Positions 7,252 to 16,405 of a stretch of 64,000 bases of DNA are shown one piece after another (within the stretch, counting starts at the first letter, position 1; each line of letters opens with the position of its first letter). The notes below the pieces were generated by a model. That model made no database searches, was not told the DNA's origin, and saw nothing but the letters and a program-made list of their open reading frames with translations. The DNA is from Nonlabens sp. (GTDB lineage: Bacteria; Bacteroidota; Bacteroidia; Flavobacteriales; Flavobacteriaceae). A program made the translations under genes and the position numbers. The stretch is taken from the NCBI GenBank assembly GCA_020630715.1, contig JAHDIQ010000001.1:554513-618512 (forward strand), written 5' to 3'.

Positions 7252-9861
7252 TTGAAAAATCTAATCTTTAATATAGTTAAGTTACTGCTAGTTCTAGCGA
7301 TCATCGTTAGTTGTAGTCGTGAGACTAATTCCTTTGTAAGTCGCAATCTTCATGCGGTAGGTACAGAGTATAATGTGTTGTATAATGGTGATCTTGCGTT
7401 ACAAGCAGGACTAGATGAGATAGAGGCAACTTATAATGAGAATTACTGGGACATTCTACCAGTAGAACGCATGCAGATTAAGGAAGAAATTCTTGTACCT
7501 GGACAAAAACCTGCAAATCCTAACTTTGAACGTGCCGAGGAGAAAGCGGTAAAGGCCGTACAAAAACACTCCATGTTAATCGATGAGTCGGAATATAATC
7601 CGCAAATCGATGAGGCCTATTTGTTATTAGGAAAAGCACGTTACTATGATCAGCGATTTGTTCCAGCTCTAGAAGCATTTAATTATATCCTACAATTCAT
7701 GCCAGAATGTGATCGCATCGTACAGGCAAAAGTGTGGCGGGAACGTACAAACATGCGACTGGATTATAATGAAACCGCGATACGTAATCTAAAAAAGATA
7801 TTAAAAGAAGAAAAGGATAATATCGAGCAAGAAGACCTTGCTAGTATTAATTCTACTTTGTCTCAAGCATATTTAAATTTACAACAAGTAGATAGCGCAT
7901 TAGTTTTTATGAATCGCGCGGCAAATCAAACTAAGAATAAAGAAGAGTTAGCACGTTATAAATTCATTGCTGGTCAACTATTTGCAAAACAAGGCATGCG
8001 CGATAGTGCTTTTGTAAAATACGATGAGATCATTGAGCTACATCGTAAGATACCACGCAGGTATTACATCAACGCCTTTATAGAAAAGATCAAACTCTTT
8101 AATCCAGAAACAGACTCTAAATCAGAGTTACTAGCAACTATTGAGGAATTAGAAGAGAACCGTGAGAACAGACCATGGCTAGATCGCATCTATTCTCGTA
8201 AAGGAATCTTTTTTGAAACAGAAGACTCCTTAGATCTAGCGGTAGAATACTATAATAAATCCTTAAGAGCTAAAAGCGGTACAGATAAATACCTACGCGG
8301 TAATACCTATGCGTCTTTAGGGAAAATTAGTTTTGACCAGTCGCTTTATGAAAATGCTGGAAAATATTACGACAGTGCGATGGCAAATTATGTAGAACGC
8401 ACTCCAGAACATCGCCTTGCAAAAAAGAAACGTAATAATCTAGAAGACGTTATTCTATATGAAAATAGAAGACGCAGTGCAGATAGTATTTTTAATGTAC
8501 TAGCAATGACAGAGACTCAAAAAGTCGCTTATTATGAAGAATACATTGAAGGATTAAAAGAAGAAGAAAAACGTCAGGAAGAACTTGCAAAAATAGAAGC
8601 CGCAAAAGAAGCTCAACAACAAAATGCTTTCCAGAAAGTGCAAAATTCTAGCGCTACTAGACGCGGTAGATCTATTCCAGCATCTACAGGTCCGGCGATA
8701 GGACCACCTACAGGTGCTACAGCCAGCGCTTTCTATTTCTATAATCCACAAACAGTGGCACGTGGTAAACGTGACTTTAGATCTAAATGGGGAAAACGTA
8801 AAATAGAAGATAACTGGCGCCGTAAGAATAAGATCAATAATAGAGGTGGTGACATCGTTATTGAAGAGGATGAAGAAGAGGAAGAAGTAGAAATCAGACC
8901 TGAATTCACTACAAAATTCTACATCGATCAACTTCCAGAAGGAATGAGTACGCTAGACAGTATTGCAGATGCCCGCGATTTTGCTTACTATCAATTAGGT
9001 GTTATATATAAGGAGAAGTTTAAACGTAATGATCTTGCGGTAGATCGATTTACTGGTTTGCTCGGCTTTGACCCAGCAGAAAAGTTGTTGCTTCCTGGAA
9101 TGTATAACTTATACCTAGTGTATATGGAAATTAACGCTTTCGCGAAAGCGGAATCCCTCAAAAATAGAATCCTAAACGAGTTTCCAGATACTAGATATGC
9201 ACAAGTACTGCGCAATCCAGAAGCCAAAATTGAAGACGATTCTAGTCCTAGCGCAGTCTATAAAAGACTTTATAAAGAATACGAGAAGAATAATTATGCC
9301 GTCGTGATTAGTGAGGTAGAAAAATATGTAACCGTATTTAATGGTGATGATATCATCCCAAGATTAGAATTGTTAAAAGCATTTGCCGCAGGAAGATTGT
9401 ATGGATTTACAGAATATAAGCGCGGTATCGATTATGTAGCCTTAAACTTCCCTAATACAGAGGTAGGTAAAAGCGCTCAAAAACTAGTCGCAGACGCAGA
9501 GAAATTAAAAATTGCCGAAAAGTTCATGCCTGATGCTGGCTTGAAAGATTTTAAACTAGTATACAGATTTAGTAAAAAAGATGATGCAGGTAAAAAAGCA
9601 TTAATGGATCAATTGAATCAGGCGATTAAGAGTGAAAATTATGATTTTACCGTTTCTACAGATGTTTATAATGATCAGGAAACGCTAGTCGTGGTTCATG
9701 GATTACGTACTAAATTAGGAGCAAAAGGATTAGGTGATTTCATGGCAAACCCAGAAAACAACTATAATGTTGTTAAGTCATTCATTCCTATTGCGACAGA
9801 GAATTATAAGATCATACAAGTTTACAAGAACTTAGACCAGTATGAACAAGAAATGCTTTAA
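7252..9861 (+). CDS. porW: Type IX secretion/gliding TPR lipoprotein, PorW/SprE family
   Basis: An 869-aa outer-membrane-directed lipoprotein. A hydrophobic leader ends in IVSC (lipidated Cys21), followed by many TPR-like helical repeats, and the C-terminus has a short conserved region ending DQYEQEML. Length and start (SRETNSFVSRNLHAVGTEYNVLYNG) fit SprE of Flavobacterium johnsoniae and PorW of Porphyromonas, which are needed for T9SS function and gliding. A very acidic run near residue 540 and a low-complexity Q/E/K region near 430 lie between repeat blocks. AFAKA from the dispersed palindrome occupies residues 629-633 between two helices. The TTG start is supported by the lipoprotein signal beginning right there. 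Confidence 0.9.
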   Translation: MKNLIFNIVKLLLVLAIIVSCSRETNSFVSRNLHAVGTEYNVLYNGDLALQAGLDEIEATYNENYWDILPVERMQIKEEILVPGQKPANPNFERAEEKAVKAVQKHSMLIDESEYNPQIDEAYLLLGKARYYDQRFVPALEAFNYILQFMPECDRIVQAKVWRERTNMRLDYNETAIRNLKKILKEEKDNIEQEDLASINSTLSQAYLNLQQVDSALVFMNRAANQTKNKEELARYKFIAGQLFAKQGMRDSAFVKYDEIIELHRKIPRRYYINAFIEKIKLFNPETDSKSELLATIEELEENRENRPWLDRIYSRKGIFFETEDSLDLAVEYYNKSLRAKSGTDKYLRGNTYASLGKISFDQSLYENAGKYYDSAMANYVERTPEHRLAKKKRNNLEDVILYENRRRSADSIFNVLAMTETQKVAYYEEYIEGLKEEEKRQEELAKIEAAKEAQQQNAFQKVQNSSATRRGRSIPASTGPAIGPPTGATASAFYFYNPQTVARGKRDFRSKWGKRKIEDNWRRKNKINNRGGDIVIEEDEEEEEVEIRPEFTTKFYIDQLPEGMSTLDSIADARDFAYYQLGVIYKEKFKRNDLAVDRFTGLLGFDPAEKLLLPGMYNLYLVYMEINAFAKAESLKNRILNEFPDTRYAQVLRNPEAKIEDDSSPSAVYKRLYKEYEKNNYAVVISEVEKYVTVFNGDDIIPRLELLKAFAAGRLYGFTEYKRGIDYVALNFPNTEVGKSAQKLVADAEKLKIAEKFMPDAGLKDFKLVYRFSKKDDAGKKALMDQLNQAIKSENYDFTVSTDVYNDQETLVVVHGLRTKLGAKGLGDFMANPENNYNVVKSFIPIATENYKIIQVYKNLDQYEQEML
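9135..9150. repeat. Dispersed palindrome copy 3 (in porW/sprE)
   Basis: CGCTTTCGCGAAAGCG in frame as N-AFAKA-E between TPR-like helices of the PorW/SprE protein. Confidence 0.97.
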
Positions 9862-9872
9862 GACATATCCCT

Positions 9873-10265
9873 ATGAGAAAAGATAAAAACGCAATAGAAG
9901 CCACAAAGTCCCAAAACCGCATAGGACTTGGAACTATTATTACTGGTGATATTACTAGTGAAGGTGGTTTTAGAATAGACGGGAAAGTGATAGGTAATCT
10001 TAAAACACCATCTAAAGTAGTGATAGGAAAAGACGGTATGATTGATGGCTCTTTAGAATGTGATCATGCAGATATTGAAGGAACTTTTAAAGGAAAATTA
10101 ATCGTCAACGGTTTACTATCGTTAAAATCTACAGCTGTTATTGAAGGCGATGTAGTGATCTCAAAATTAGCTATAGAGCCTGGCGCTACGTTTAACGCTT
10201 CATGTACTATGGATACAGGTGTTAAAACCTTAAATGATTCTAGTAAAAAAGGTAAAACAGCTTAA
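9873..10265 (+). CDS. Bactofilin family cytoskeletal protein
   Basis: A 130-aa protein with the bactofilin (polymer-forming) fold: repeating short beta segments GTIITGDITSEGGFRIDGKVIGN, VVIGKDGMIDG, ADIEGTFKGKLIVNG and AVIEGDVVI, flanked by short unstructured ends. Bactofilins polymerise without nucleotide and scaffold cell-wall or surface processes. It starts 11 bases after the PorW/SprE gene, a pairing that fits a role near the envelope machinery, and lies upstream of the ATP synthase genes. Confidence 0.93.
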   Translation: MRKDKNAIEATKSQNRIGLGTIITGDITSEGGFRIDGKVIGNLKTPSKVVIGKDGMIDGSLECDHADIEGTFKGKLIVNGLLSLKSTAVIEGDVVISKLAIEPGATFNASCTMDTGVKTLNDSSKKGKTA

Positions 10266-10267
10266 AA

Positions 10268-10642
10268 GTGAAAAAATTTATAGTGCTTGTTGTTTGTGTT
10301 TTAATAGGTGCATGTACAGAAGATGCAACCACTCAAGAGCAGGATTTTGAAGCATTGACAAATACATTTAATTCCCTACAGGAGACAGCGAGCAGCATTC
10401 CCTGTACAGATGCATCTCAATGGCGTTTTACACCTTATGGTGCAAAAGCTTGCGGTGGACCTCAAGGATACCTTGCTTATCCCATTACTATAGATACTGT
10501 TGATTTCTTAAATAGAATTGAAGGATATAGAATAAGAGAAGACTATCTAAATAGAAAATGGAACGTTTTTTCTACTTGTGATGTTCCGCCTGCACCTGTG
10601 TCTGTAGATTGTGTTAATGGAATTGCTGTTTTAGTTTATTAA
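10268..10642 (+). CDS. Small cysteine-rich lipoprotein, function unknown
   Basis: A 124-aa protein with a GTG start two bases after the bactofilin stop. The leader MKKFIVLVVCVLIGAC ends in a lipobox (lipidated Cys16). The mature part has four further cysteines (IPC, KACGGP, STC, VDC), an even number that could form two disulfides in the periplasm. The central KACGGPQGYLAYP motif looks conserved but I cannot assign a family. It occupies the slot between bactofilin and the DUF6168-like gene where I would expect an AtpZ/AtpI-type gene in relatives. Confidence 0.75.
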   Translation: MKKFIVLVVCVLIGACTEDATTQEQDFEALTNTFNSLQETASSIPCTDASQWRFTPYGAKACGGPQGYLAYPITIDTVDFLNRIEGYRIREDYLNRKWNVFSTCDVPPAPVSVDCVNGIAVLVY

Positions 10643-10649
10643 TATAAGC

Positions 10650-11039
10650 ATGAATTTTTATCTAAAAGCTTTTCTCTTATTGCTGTTGCTATCGCTAGTA
10701 GGCTATGGTTTACATTATAGTATTGAGCCAATTCCTGCATTTTCTTTAGTAAAATTATATGTATTCCTATTTATAGCTACGCTAGGATCTGTTAGTGGTA
10801 TGTACTATTTGTTTCAATTAGTACCTAATCAACTAGGTTATGCATTTCTAGTTACGGTGTTTGTAAAGTTTGGTGCTGCGATCATTTCGTTTCCAGAATT
10901 AATGAGTGATGATCCGTCATTAAGTAAAGCCCAAATCTTATCTTTTTTAATTCCTTACTTTGCCTTTTTATCAGTAGAAGCTTTTATGGTAATCAAGTGG
11001 CTCAATAAGACACCATTAGAATCAAATTCTGCCGAATAA
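10650..11039 (+). CDS. DUF6168-like four-TM membrane protein upstream of atpB
   Basis: A 129-aa protein made almost entirely of four hydrophobic helices (about residues 4-22, 30-52, 64-80, 95-118) with short polar links. Such proteins commonly precede atpB in flavobacteria and are annotated DUF6168; a role in assembly of the c-ring or subunit a, like AtpI, is plausible from position but not shown by sequence. It ends 100 bases before the atpB start, with an own promoter for atpB in between. Confidence 0.75.
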   Translation: MNFYLKAFLLLLLLSLVGYGLHYSIEPIPAFSLVKLYVFLFIATLGSVSGMYYLFQLVPNQLGYAFLVTVFVKFGAAIISFPELMSDDPSLSKAQILSFLIPYFAFLSVEAFMVIKWLNKTPLESNSAE

Positions 11040-11092
11040 AAAACCTAAAAAATTAACGCTTTATAGCATGGTTTTTAGATTGTTTTTTGTCG

Positions 11093-11100
11093 TACATTTG
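11093..11100 (+). promoter_or_regulatory. Probable -7 promoter element of the atp operon
   Basis: TACATTTG followed by CACC is a textbook TAnnTTTG box, 39 bases before the chosen atpB ATG. A clear -33 TTG at 19 bp spacing is not visible, although a T/G-rich stretch lies upstream. Confidence 0.6.
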
Positions 11101-11139
11101 CACCCGAATTAAACGACCTAACTTTTTAAGGTGCATTTC

Positions 11140-12342
11140 ATGTTTAGAGCTTATTTAAAGACCGTATTTGTTGCTTTGATTTTTATCGCTTTCTCACAAG
11201 CGAATGCCGAAGAACCTACACAAGATCATGATGCTCATGACACTACCGTAGATGGTGCTGATTATGGCGAAGGTGATGCCGTAAATACTAAGGATGAAGT
11301 ATCTGCTTTTATACAGCATCACTTACAAGATTCTCACTACTTTACCTTATTTGAAAAAGCCGAAGATCACTTTTTTGTAAGCCTACCATTACCAGTATTA
11401 CTTTGGGATGATGGATTGCAAGCTTTTAGTGCTAGTAAATTCCACCACGGTGAAACAGTTGCAGAGCATAACGGCAATTACTACAAACTATACCACGGTA
11501 AAATCTACAAGACAGATGCTGCTGGAACGATTACCTATGATGAAGATCATCATCCTACACAAGCAAAGCCTTTTGATTTTTCAATTACTAAAAATGTGGT
11601 TGTAGCACTTTTAGTAAGTTTGATCATGTTCTTCCTTTTTAAAGGACTGGCAAAACAATATAAGACGCGTTCTATTCCTAAAGGTATAGGTCGTGTATTA
11701 GAGCCATTAGTGATCTACGTGCGTGATGAGATTGCAAAGCCTAATGTAGGCGAAAAGAAATACCGCAAGTTTATGGGATTCCTATTGACGGTATTTTTCT
11801 TTATCTGGATCGCAAACTTATTAGGATTGACGCCATTAGGAACTAACCTTACAGGTAACATAGCAGTAACGGTAGGTTTAGCCTTATTGACTTATTTGAT
11901 TACTACATTCAGTGCAAACAAGGATTACTGGAAGCATATTTTCTGGATGCCAGGTGTTCACTGGATCATGAAAATCTTCTTCATCCCTATTGAATTAGTA
12001 GGTACGCTTACAAAGCCTTTTGCATTATTAGTACGTTTATATGCAAACATTACGGCAGGTCACGTGGTACTATTCACATTGTTAGGAGCTATCACGGTTG
12101 CAAAAACAGATTTAAGTATAGGAACTGGTGCAAGCATAGGATACGGTGTATTCTATTTTGTTTTAGCAGTTTTTATCACATTAATAGAATTATTAGTAGC
12201 ATTTCTACAGGCGTATATTTTTACACTTCTTTCAGCTCTATTCATAGGAATGGCAGTTGCAGATCATGATCACGAGCACGAGCATGATGAAGAAGGACAT
12301 GAAATTGCAGATGTAGAAGATGTAAGAGAACGTTTTGTTTAA
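11140..12342 (+). CDS. atpB: F1Fo ATP synthase subunit a
   Basis: A ~400-aa subunit a with the long N-terminal extracytoplasmic extension typical of Bacteroidota: a signal peptide (MFRAYLKTVFVALIFIAFSQANA), an acidic/His-rich stretch, then the membrane domain. The essential arginine helix is visible in ALLVRLYANITAGHVV, and the last helix ends in a His/Glu-rich tail. It forms the proton half-channels next to the c-ring. I place the start at the ATG at 11140, which begins the signal peptide, rather than the GTG at 11131. Confidence 0.93.
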   Translation: MFRAYLKTVFVALIFIAFSQANAEEPTQDHDAHDTTVDGADYGEGDAVNTKDEVSAFIQHHLQDSHYFTLFEKAEDHFFVSLPLPVLLWDDGLQAFSASKFHHGETVAEHNGNYYKLYHGKIYKTDAAGTITYDEDHHPTQAKPFDFSITKNVVVALLVSLIMFFLFKGLAKQYKTRSIPKGIGRVLEPLVIYVRDEIAKPNVGEKKYRKFMGFLLTVFFFIWIANLLGLTPLGTNLTGNIAVTVGLALLTYLITTFSANKDYWKHIFWMPGVHWIMKIFFIPIELVGTLTKPFALLVRLYANITAGHVVLFTLLGAITVAKTDLSIGTGASIGYGVFYFVLAVFITLIELLVAFLQAYIFTLLSALFIGMAVADHDHEHEHDEEGHEIADVEDVRERFV

Positions 12343-12356
12343 TTTTTAAATTTTAA

Positions 12357-12548
<192 letters not shown>

Positions 12549-12565
12549 TCAAAAGTATCCTTTAT

Positions 12566-12604
12566 AATCATAGCCGTGTAACGGTTGGTTGCAAGGCTAT
12601 GATT
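12566..12604 (+). other. Intercistronic hairpin between atpE and atpF
   Basis: AATCATAGCC (12566-12575) and GGCTATGATT (12595-12604) are exact reverse complements around a 19-base loop. There is only a short T-rich end, so it is more likely an mRNA-processing/stability hairpin or leaky terminator than a full stop. Confidence 0.7.
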
Positions 12605-12635
12605 TATTAAAATTTAAAATTATAGTACACTAATT

Positions 12636-13133
12636 ATGGATCAGTTAATTAACGATTTTTCTTTAGGCCTTTTTATTTGGCAGTTGGTTATTTTCATAGG
12701 ATTAATTTTCCTTATGGCAAAATATGCCTGGAAGCCTATCCTTAATAGCCTAGACAGCCGTGAGCAAGGTATCGCAGATGCACTAGCCGCTGCAGAGAAT
12801 GCAAAGCAAGAAATGGCAAATCTAGAAGCATCTAACGCTGCCGCTGCTCAAGAAGCGCGTGCACAGCGTGATGAGATGCTTAAAGAAGCACGCCAGATCA
12901 AAGAAAAAATGATTGCAGATGCTGCTGGTGAAGCACAAGCACAAGCAGATAAGATCATTTCTCAAGCTCAAGAAAGCATTGAATCAGAAAAGAAAGCCGC
13001 TCTTGCAGATATCAAATCTCAGGTAGCTAACCTATCTGTTGATATTGCAGAAAAAGTAACGCGTAAAGAATTATCAGAAAAGGTTAAGCAACACGCACTT
13101 ATTGAGCAATTATTAGCCGAAGCAAATATCTAA
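12636..13133 (+). CDS. atpF: F1Fo ATP synthase subunit b
   Basis: A 165-aa subunit b: one N-terminal membrane helix (LGLFIWQLVIFIGLIFLMAKYAW), then a long Ala/Glu/Gln/Lys-rich coiled coil that makes the peripheral stalk, ending in the delta-binding region. Separated from atpE by a hairpin-bearing 87-bp gap and from atpH by three bases. Confidence 0.95.
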   Translation: MDQLINDFSLGLFIWQLVIFIGLIFLMAKYAWKPILNSLDSREQGIADALAAAENAKQEMANLEASNAAAAQEARAQRDEMLKEARQIKEKMIADAAGEAQAQADKIISQAQESIESEKKAALADIKSQVANLSVDIAEKVTRKELSEKVKQHALIEQLLAEANI

Positions 13134-13136
13134 ACC

Positions 13137-13670
13137 ATGAGATTATCTAGAGCTGCATCACGTTACGCAAAAGCTATTCTAGACCTAGCGGTAGAGAAAA
13201 ATGAAGCTAATGCTGTCAATGAAGACATGAAAACCGTTCTTACTACCATTAATGGTAATAAAGAACTACGTGATTTCATGAGCAGTCCATTAATAAACGC
13301 AGATCAAAAACGCGGCGCGTTACATCAGATATTTAAAGGTGTTAACCAGATAAGTACTAACGCTTTTGATTTATTAGTAACTAATAAGCGTTCTGATATC
13401 TTGATGGATGTTGCTACCATGTACATCATACGTTTTGAAGAGATGAATAAGCGTGAGATCGCTACCGTAACAACGGCAGTAGAAATCACCGCAGATTTAG
13501 AACAAAAAGTACTTGCAAAAGCAAAAGAGCTTGCAGGAAAAGAAATTACCTTGGAGAAAAAGATTGATGAAACGATACTAGGAGGATTTATCCTTAGAGT
13601 AGGCGATCAGGAAATCAATGCAAGTGTAGCAAATAAATTAGGTGCACTTAAAAGAGAATTTGCACAGTAA
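13137..13670 (+). CDS. atpH: F1Fo ATP synthase subunit delta
   Basis: A 177-aa OSCP/delta subunit: N-terminal helical domain (SRAASRYAKAILDLAVEKN) that binds the top of F1, and a C-terminal part with the family motif ILGGFILRVGDQEINASVANKL. Starts three bases after atpF. An 80-bp gap with a long palindrome follows before atpA. Confidence 0.95.
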   Translation: MRLSRAASRYAKAILDLAVEKNEANAVNEDMKTVLTTINGNKELRDFMSSPLINADQKRGALHQIFKGVNQISTNAFDLLVTNKRSDILMDVATMYIIRFEEMNKREIATVTTAVEITADLEQKVLAKAKELAGKEITLEKKIDETILGGFILRVGDQEINASVANKLGALKREFAQ

Positions 13671-13680
13671 ATTTAATTCT

Positions 13681-13704
13681 ATTACGCTTTCGCGAAAGCG
13701 TAAT
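13681..13704. repeat. Dispersed palindrome copy 4 (between atpH and atpA)
   Basis: The longest copy in the window: a perfect 24-bp palindrome in which the 16-bp CGCTTTCGCGAAAGCG is extended by ATTA/TAAT. It sits 11 bases after the atpH stop and could form a strong hairpin in the atp mRNA. Confidence 0.97.
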
Positions 13705-13750
13705 CATTATAATAAGTCGCTAGAAATAGCATAAGAATAAAAACAAGAAC

Positions 13751-15325
13751 ATGGCAGAAGTAAATCCAGCAGAAGTATCTGCAATACTTAAGCAACAATT
13801 ATCAGGTTTTGATGCAACAGCATCTCTTGATGAAGTAGGAACCGTACTTACAGTAGGTGATGGTATCGCAAGTGTTTACGGTCTTTCAAACGCGCAATAT
13901 GGAGAACTAGTTTCTTTTGAGAGTGGAATGGAAGGAATCGTCCTGAATCTAGAAGAAGATAACGTAGGTGTGGTACTTTTAGGTCCAGCCACTGGTATTG
14001 CAGAAGGTGATACCGTAAAGCGTACACAACGTATCGCATCTCTTAAAGTAGGTGAAGGTATTGTAGGTCGTGTGGTAAACACATTAGGTGAGCCTATCGA
14101 TGGTAAAGGAGCTATAGAAGGCGACCTTTATGAAATGCCACTAGAGCGTAAAGCGCCAGGTGTTGTTTTCCGTCAGCCAGTTACAGAGCCTTTACAAACA
14201 GGTATTAAGTCTATTGACGCAATGATTCCTGTAGGTCGTGGACAGCGTGAGCTGGTTATCGGTGACCGTCAGACTGGTAAGACTACCGTATGTATCGATA
14301 CAATCCTTAACCAAAAAGAATTCTACGATGCTGGTGAGCCAGTATATTGTATTTATGTTGCGATAGGACAAAAAGCTTCTACCGTTGCAAATATTGCAAA
14401 AGTTCTAGAAGAAAAAGGAGCATTAGCATATACGACCATCGTAGCTGCAAATGCATCTGATCCTGCAGCAATGCAGGTATATGCGCCATTTGCTGGAGCA
14501 TCTATAGGTGAGTACTTCCGTGATACTGGACGTCCTGCACTTATTGTATATGATGATTTATCAAAACAAGCGGTAGCATACCGTGAGATCTCATTATTAC
14601 TACGTCGTCCACCAGGACGTGAGGCATATCCAGGTGATGTATTCTATCTTCACTCTAGATTGTTAGAGCGTAGTGCAAAAGTAATTGCAGATGATGCAAT
14701 TGCTTCAAACATGAATGACTTACCAGATAGCTTAAAGCCTATCGTAAAAGGTGGTGGTTCATTAACAGCATTACCTATTATTGAAACTCAAGCAGGTGAT
14801 GTATCTGCATATATTCCTACTAACGTGATCTCTATTACAGATGGTCAGATCTTCCTTGATGGAGATTTATTTAACTCTGGTGTACGTCCAGCGATTAATG
14901 TAGGTATTTCTGTATCTCGTGTAGGTGGATCTGCACAGATCAAGTCTATGAAAAAAGTATCAGGTACGTTAAAATTAGACCAGGCTGCATACCGTGAATT
15001 AGAAGCGTTTGCAAAATTTGGTTCTGATCTAGATGCAACGACGCTAGGTGTTATTGAGAAAGGTAAACGTAACGTTGAGATATTAAAGCAATCAGAAAAC
15101 GATCCTTACACCGTAGAAGATCAGATTGCAATTATCTATGCTGGTTCTAAGAACCTATTGAGAAACGTACCAGTAGAGAAAGTAAAAGAATTTGAAAGAG
15201 ATTTCATTGAGCTTTTAAATGCAAAGCATAGAAATATGTTAGACACACTTAAAGTTGGAAAACTAACTGATGAGGTAATTGATACCTTAACAGCAGTTGC
15301 AAAAGATCTTTCTAGTAGATATTAA
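13751..15325 (+). CDS. atpA: F1Fo ATP synthase subunit alpha
   Basis: A 524-aa alpha subunit with the P-loop [10 protein letters not shown] (near residue 174), the arginine-finger region and the family signature [17 protein letters not shown] near residue 378. It is the non-catalytic nucleotide-binding partner of beta. The beta and epsilon genes (atpD, atpC) are absent from this operon, as is usual in Bacteroidota. Confidence 0.97.
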   Translation: MAEVNPAEVSAILKQQLSGFDATASLDEVGTVLTVGDGIASVYGLSNAQYGELVSFESGMEGIVLNLEEDNVGVVLLGPATGIAEGDTVKRTQRIASLKVGEGIVGRVVNTLGEPIDGKGAIEGDLYEMPLERKAPGVVFRQPVTEPLQTGIKSIDAMIPVGRGQRELVIGDRQTGKTTVCIDTILNQKEFYDAGEPVYCIYVAIGQKASTVANIAKVLEEKGALAYTTIVAANASDPAAMQVYAPFAGASIGEYFRDTGRPALIVYDDLSKQAVAYREISLLLRRPPGREAYPGDVFYLHSRLLERSAKVIADDAIASNMNDLPDSLKPIVKGGGSLTALPIIETQAGDVSAYIPTNVISITDGQIFLDGDLFNSGVRPAINVGISVSRVGGSAQIKSMKKVSGTLKLDQAAYRELEAFAKFGSDLDATTLGVIEKGKRNVEILKQSENDPYTVEDQIAIIYAGSKNLLRNVPVEKVKEFERDFIELLNAKHRNMLDTLKVGKLTDEVIDTLTAVAKDLSSRY

Positions 15326-15336
15326 GAATATAGATT

Positions 15337-15383
15337 TTAGAGTATGGAATATAGACGTCTATATTCCATGTTCTATACTCTAA
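15337..15383 (+). other. Large bulged hairpin between atpA and atpG with a 26-bp perfect palindrome
   Basis: Positions 15344-15369 form a perfect 26-bp palindrome centred on GAC|GTC. Outside it, TTAGAGTAT (15337-15345) pairs with ATACTCTAA (15375-15383), partly competing with the inner stem. It fills most of the 71-bp atpA-atpG gap. Confidence 0.85.
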
Positions 15384-15396
15384 TATCCTCAAAAAT

Positions 15397-16272
15397 ATGG
15401 CTAATCTTAAAGAAATAAGAAACAGAATATCATCAGTATCATCCACTATGCAAATCACAAGTGCGATGAAAATGGTGAGTGCTGCAAAGTTGAAAAAAGC
15501 ACAAGATGCGATTACAGCAATGCGTCCATATTCTGATAAACTTACAGAGATTTTACAGAGTCTAAGCTCTACTCTAGAAGGTGAAGCTGGAAGTAAGTAT
15601 GCAGAACAGCGTGAGGTTCAAAAAGCGCTAGTAGTAGCTATTACTTCTAATCGTGGTTTAGCAGGTGCTTTTAATTCTAACATTATTAAAGAATTGATAC
15701 GCATCAATCAGGAAGACCTGAAAGGTGTGGCTGTCTCTTACATGACCATAGGAAAAAAGGCAAATGATTTTGCAAAGAAAACAGATAATGTTATTGCAAA
15801 TAAGAGTGACCTATTTGATGATATATCTTTTGATAATGTCGCTGTTATTGCCGAAGAGTTGATGGAATTATTTGTTACTGGTGAATTTGATAAAATCGTT
15901 ATTGTTTACAATAGTTTTAAGAATGCTGCCACACAAATAGTAATGACAGAAGACTTCCTACCACTTGCACCAGTTGCAAAGGATGAGGACGCAATAGAAA
16001 ACCAAAAAGAATTAGATTACATCTTTGAGCCTTCTAAGAAAGAAATCATTGAACAGTTAATACCTAAGTCCTTAAAGATGCAATTATATAAAGGAGTACG
16101 TGATTCATGGGCTAGTGAGCACGGTGCACGTATGACAGCAATGCATAAAGCAACAGATAATGCTACAGAACTTAGAGATCAATTAAAGTTAACTTATAAT
16201 AAAGCCCGTCAGGCTGCAATTACAAACGAGATTTTAGAAATCGTAGGTGGAGCAGAGGCTTTAGAGAATTAA
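15397..16272 (+). CDS. atpG: F1Fo ATP synthase subunit gamma
   Basis: A 291-aa rotor shaft subunit. N-terminal coiled-coil helix MANLKEIRNRISSVSSTMQITSAMKMV and the C-terminal signature YNKARQAAITNEILEIVGGAEAL are both clear, with the central Rossmann-like region between. Last gene of the atpBEFHAG operon, followed by a strong terminator. Confidence 0.97.
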   Translation: MANLKEIRNRISSVSSTMQITSAMKMVSAAKLKKAQDAITAMRPYSDKLTEILQSLSSTLEGEAGSKYAEQREVQKALVVAITSNRGLAGAFNSNIIKELIRINQEDLKGVAVSYMTIGKKANDFAKKTDNVIANKSDLFDDISFDNVAVIAEELMELFVTGEFDKIVIVYNSFKNAATQIVMTEDFLPLAPVAKDEDAIENQKELDYIFEPSKKEIIEQLIPKSLKMQLYKGVRDSWASEHGARMTAMHKATDNATELRDQLKLTYNKARQAAITNEILEIVGGAEALEN

Positions 16273-16307
16273 GTTTCCACGCAGGCGTAAATCTGCTACT
16301 GATATTT

Positions 16308-16336
16308 AAAACCGCTTCAAAATGAAGCGGTTTTTT
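16308..16336 (+). terminator. Rho-independent terminator of the atp operon
   Basis: AAAACCGCTTC (16308-16318) pairs with GAAGCGGTTTT (16324-16334) around a 5-base loop and runs into a T6 tract. Confidence 0.93.
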
Positions 16337-16405
16337 CGTTTTATAAAATTAGTACGTAACATTTTATCATTTCTGTATCTAAAGGGAAACTTTAAATCAG
16401 AAATC

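Noticed and set aside
8554-8931. Minus-strand open frame of 125 codons inside the porW/sprE gene
   Set aside because: It is the antisense of the acidic and Gln-rich part of a well-supported gene; composition (Phe- and Ser-rich) is what such antisense frames give, and it has no motif or start signal.
16322-16405. Upstream ATG extension of the exported hydrolase
   Set aside because: The ATG lies within the atp terminator stem and would place 28 basic residues before a clear signal peptide.
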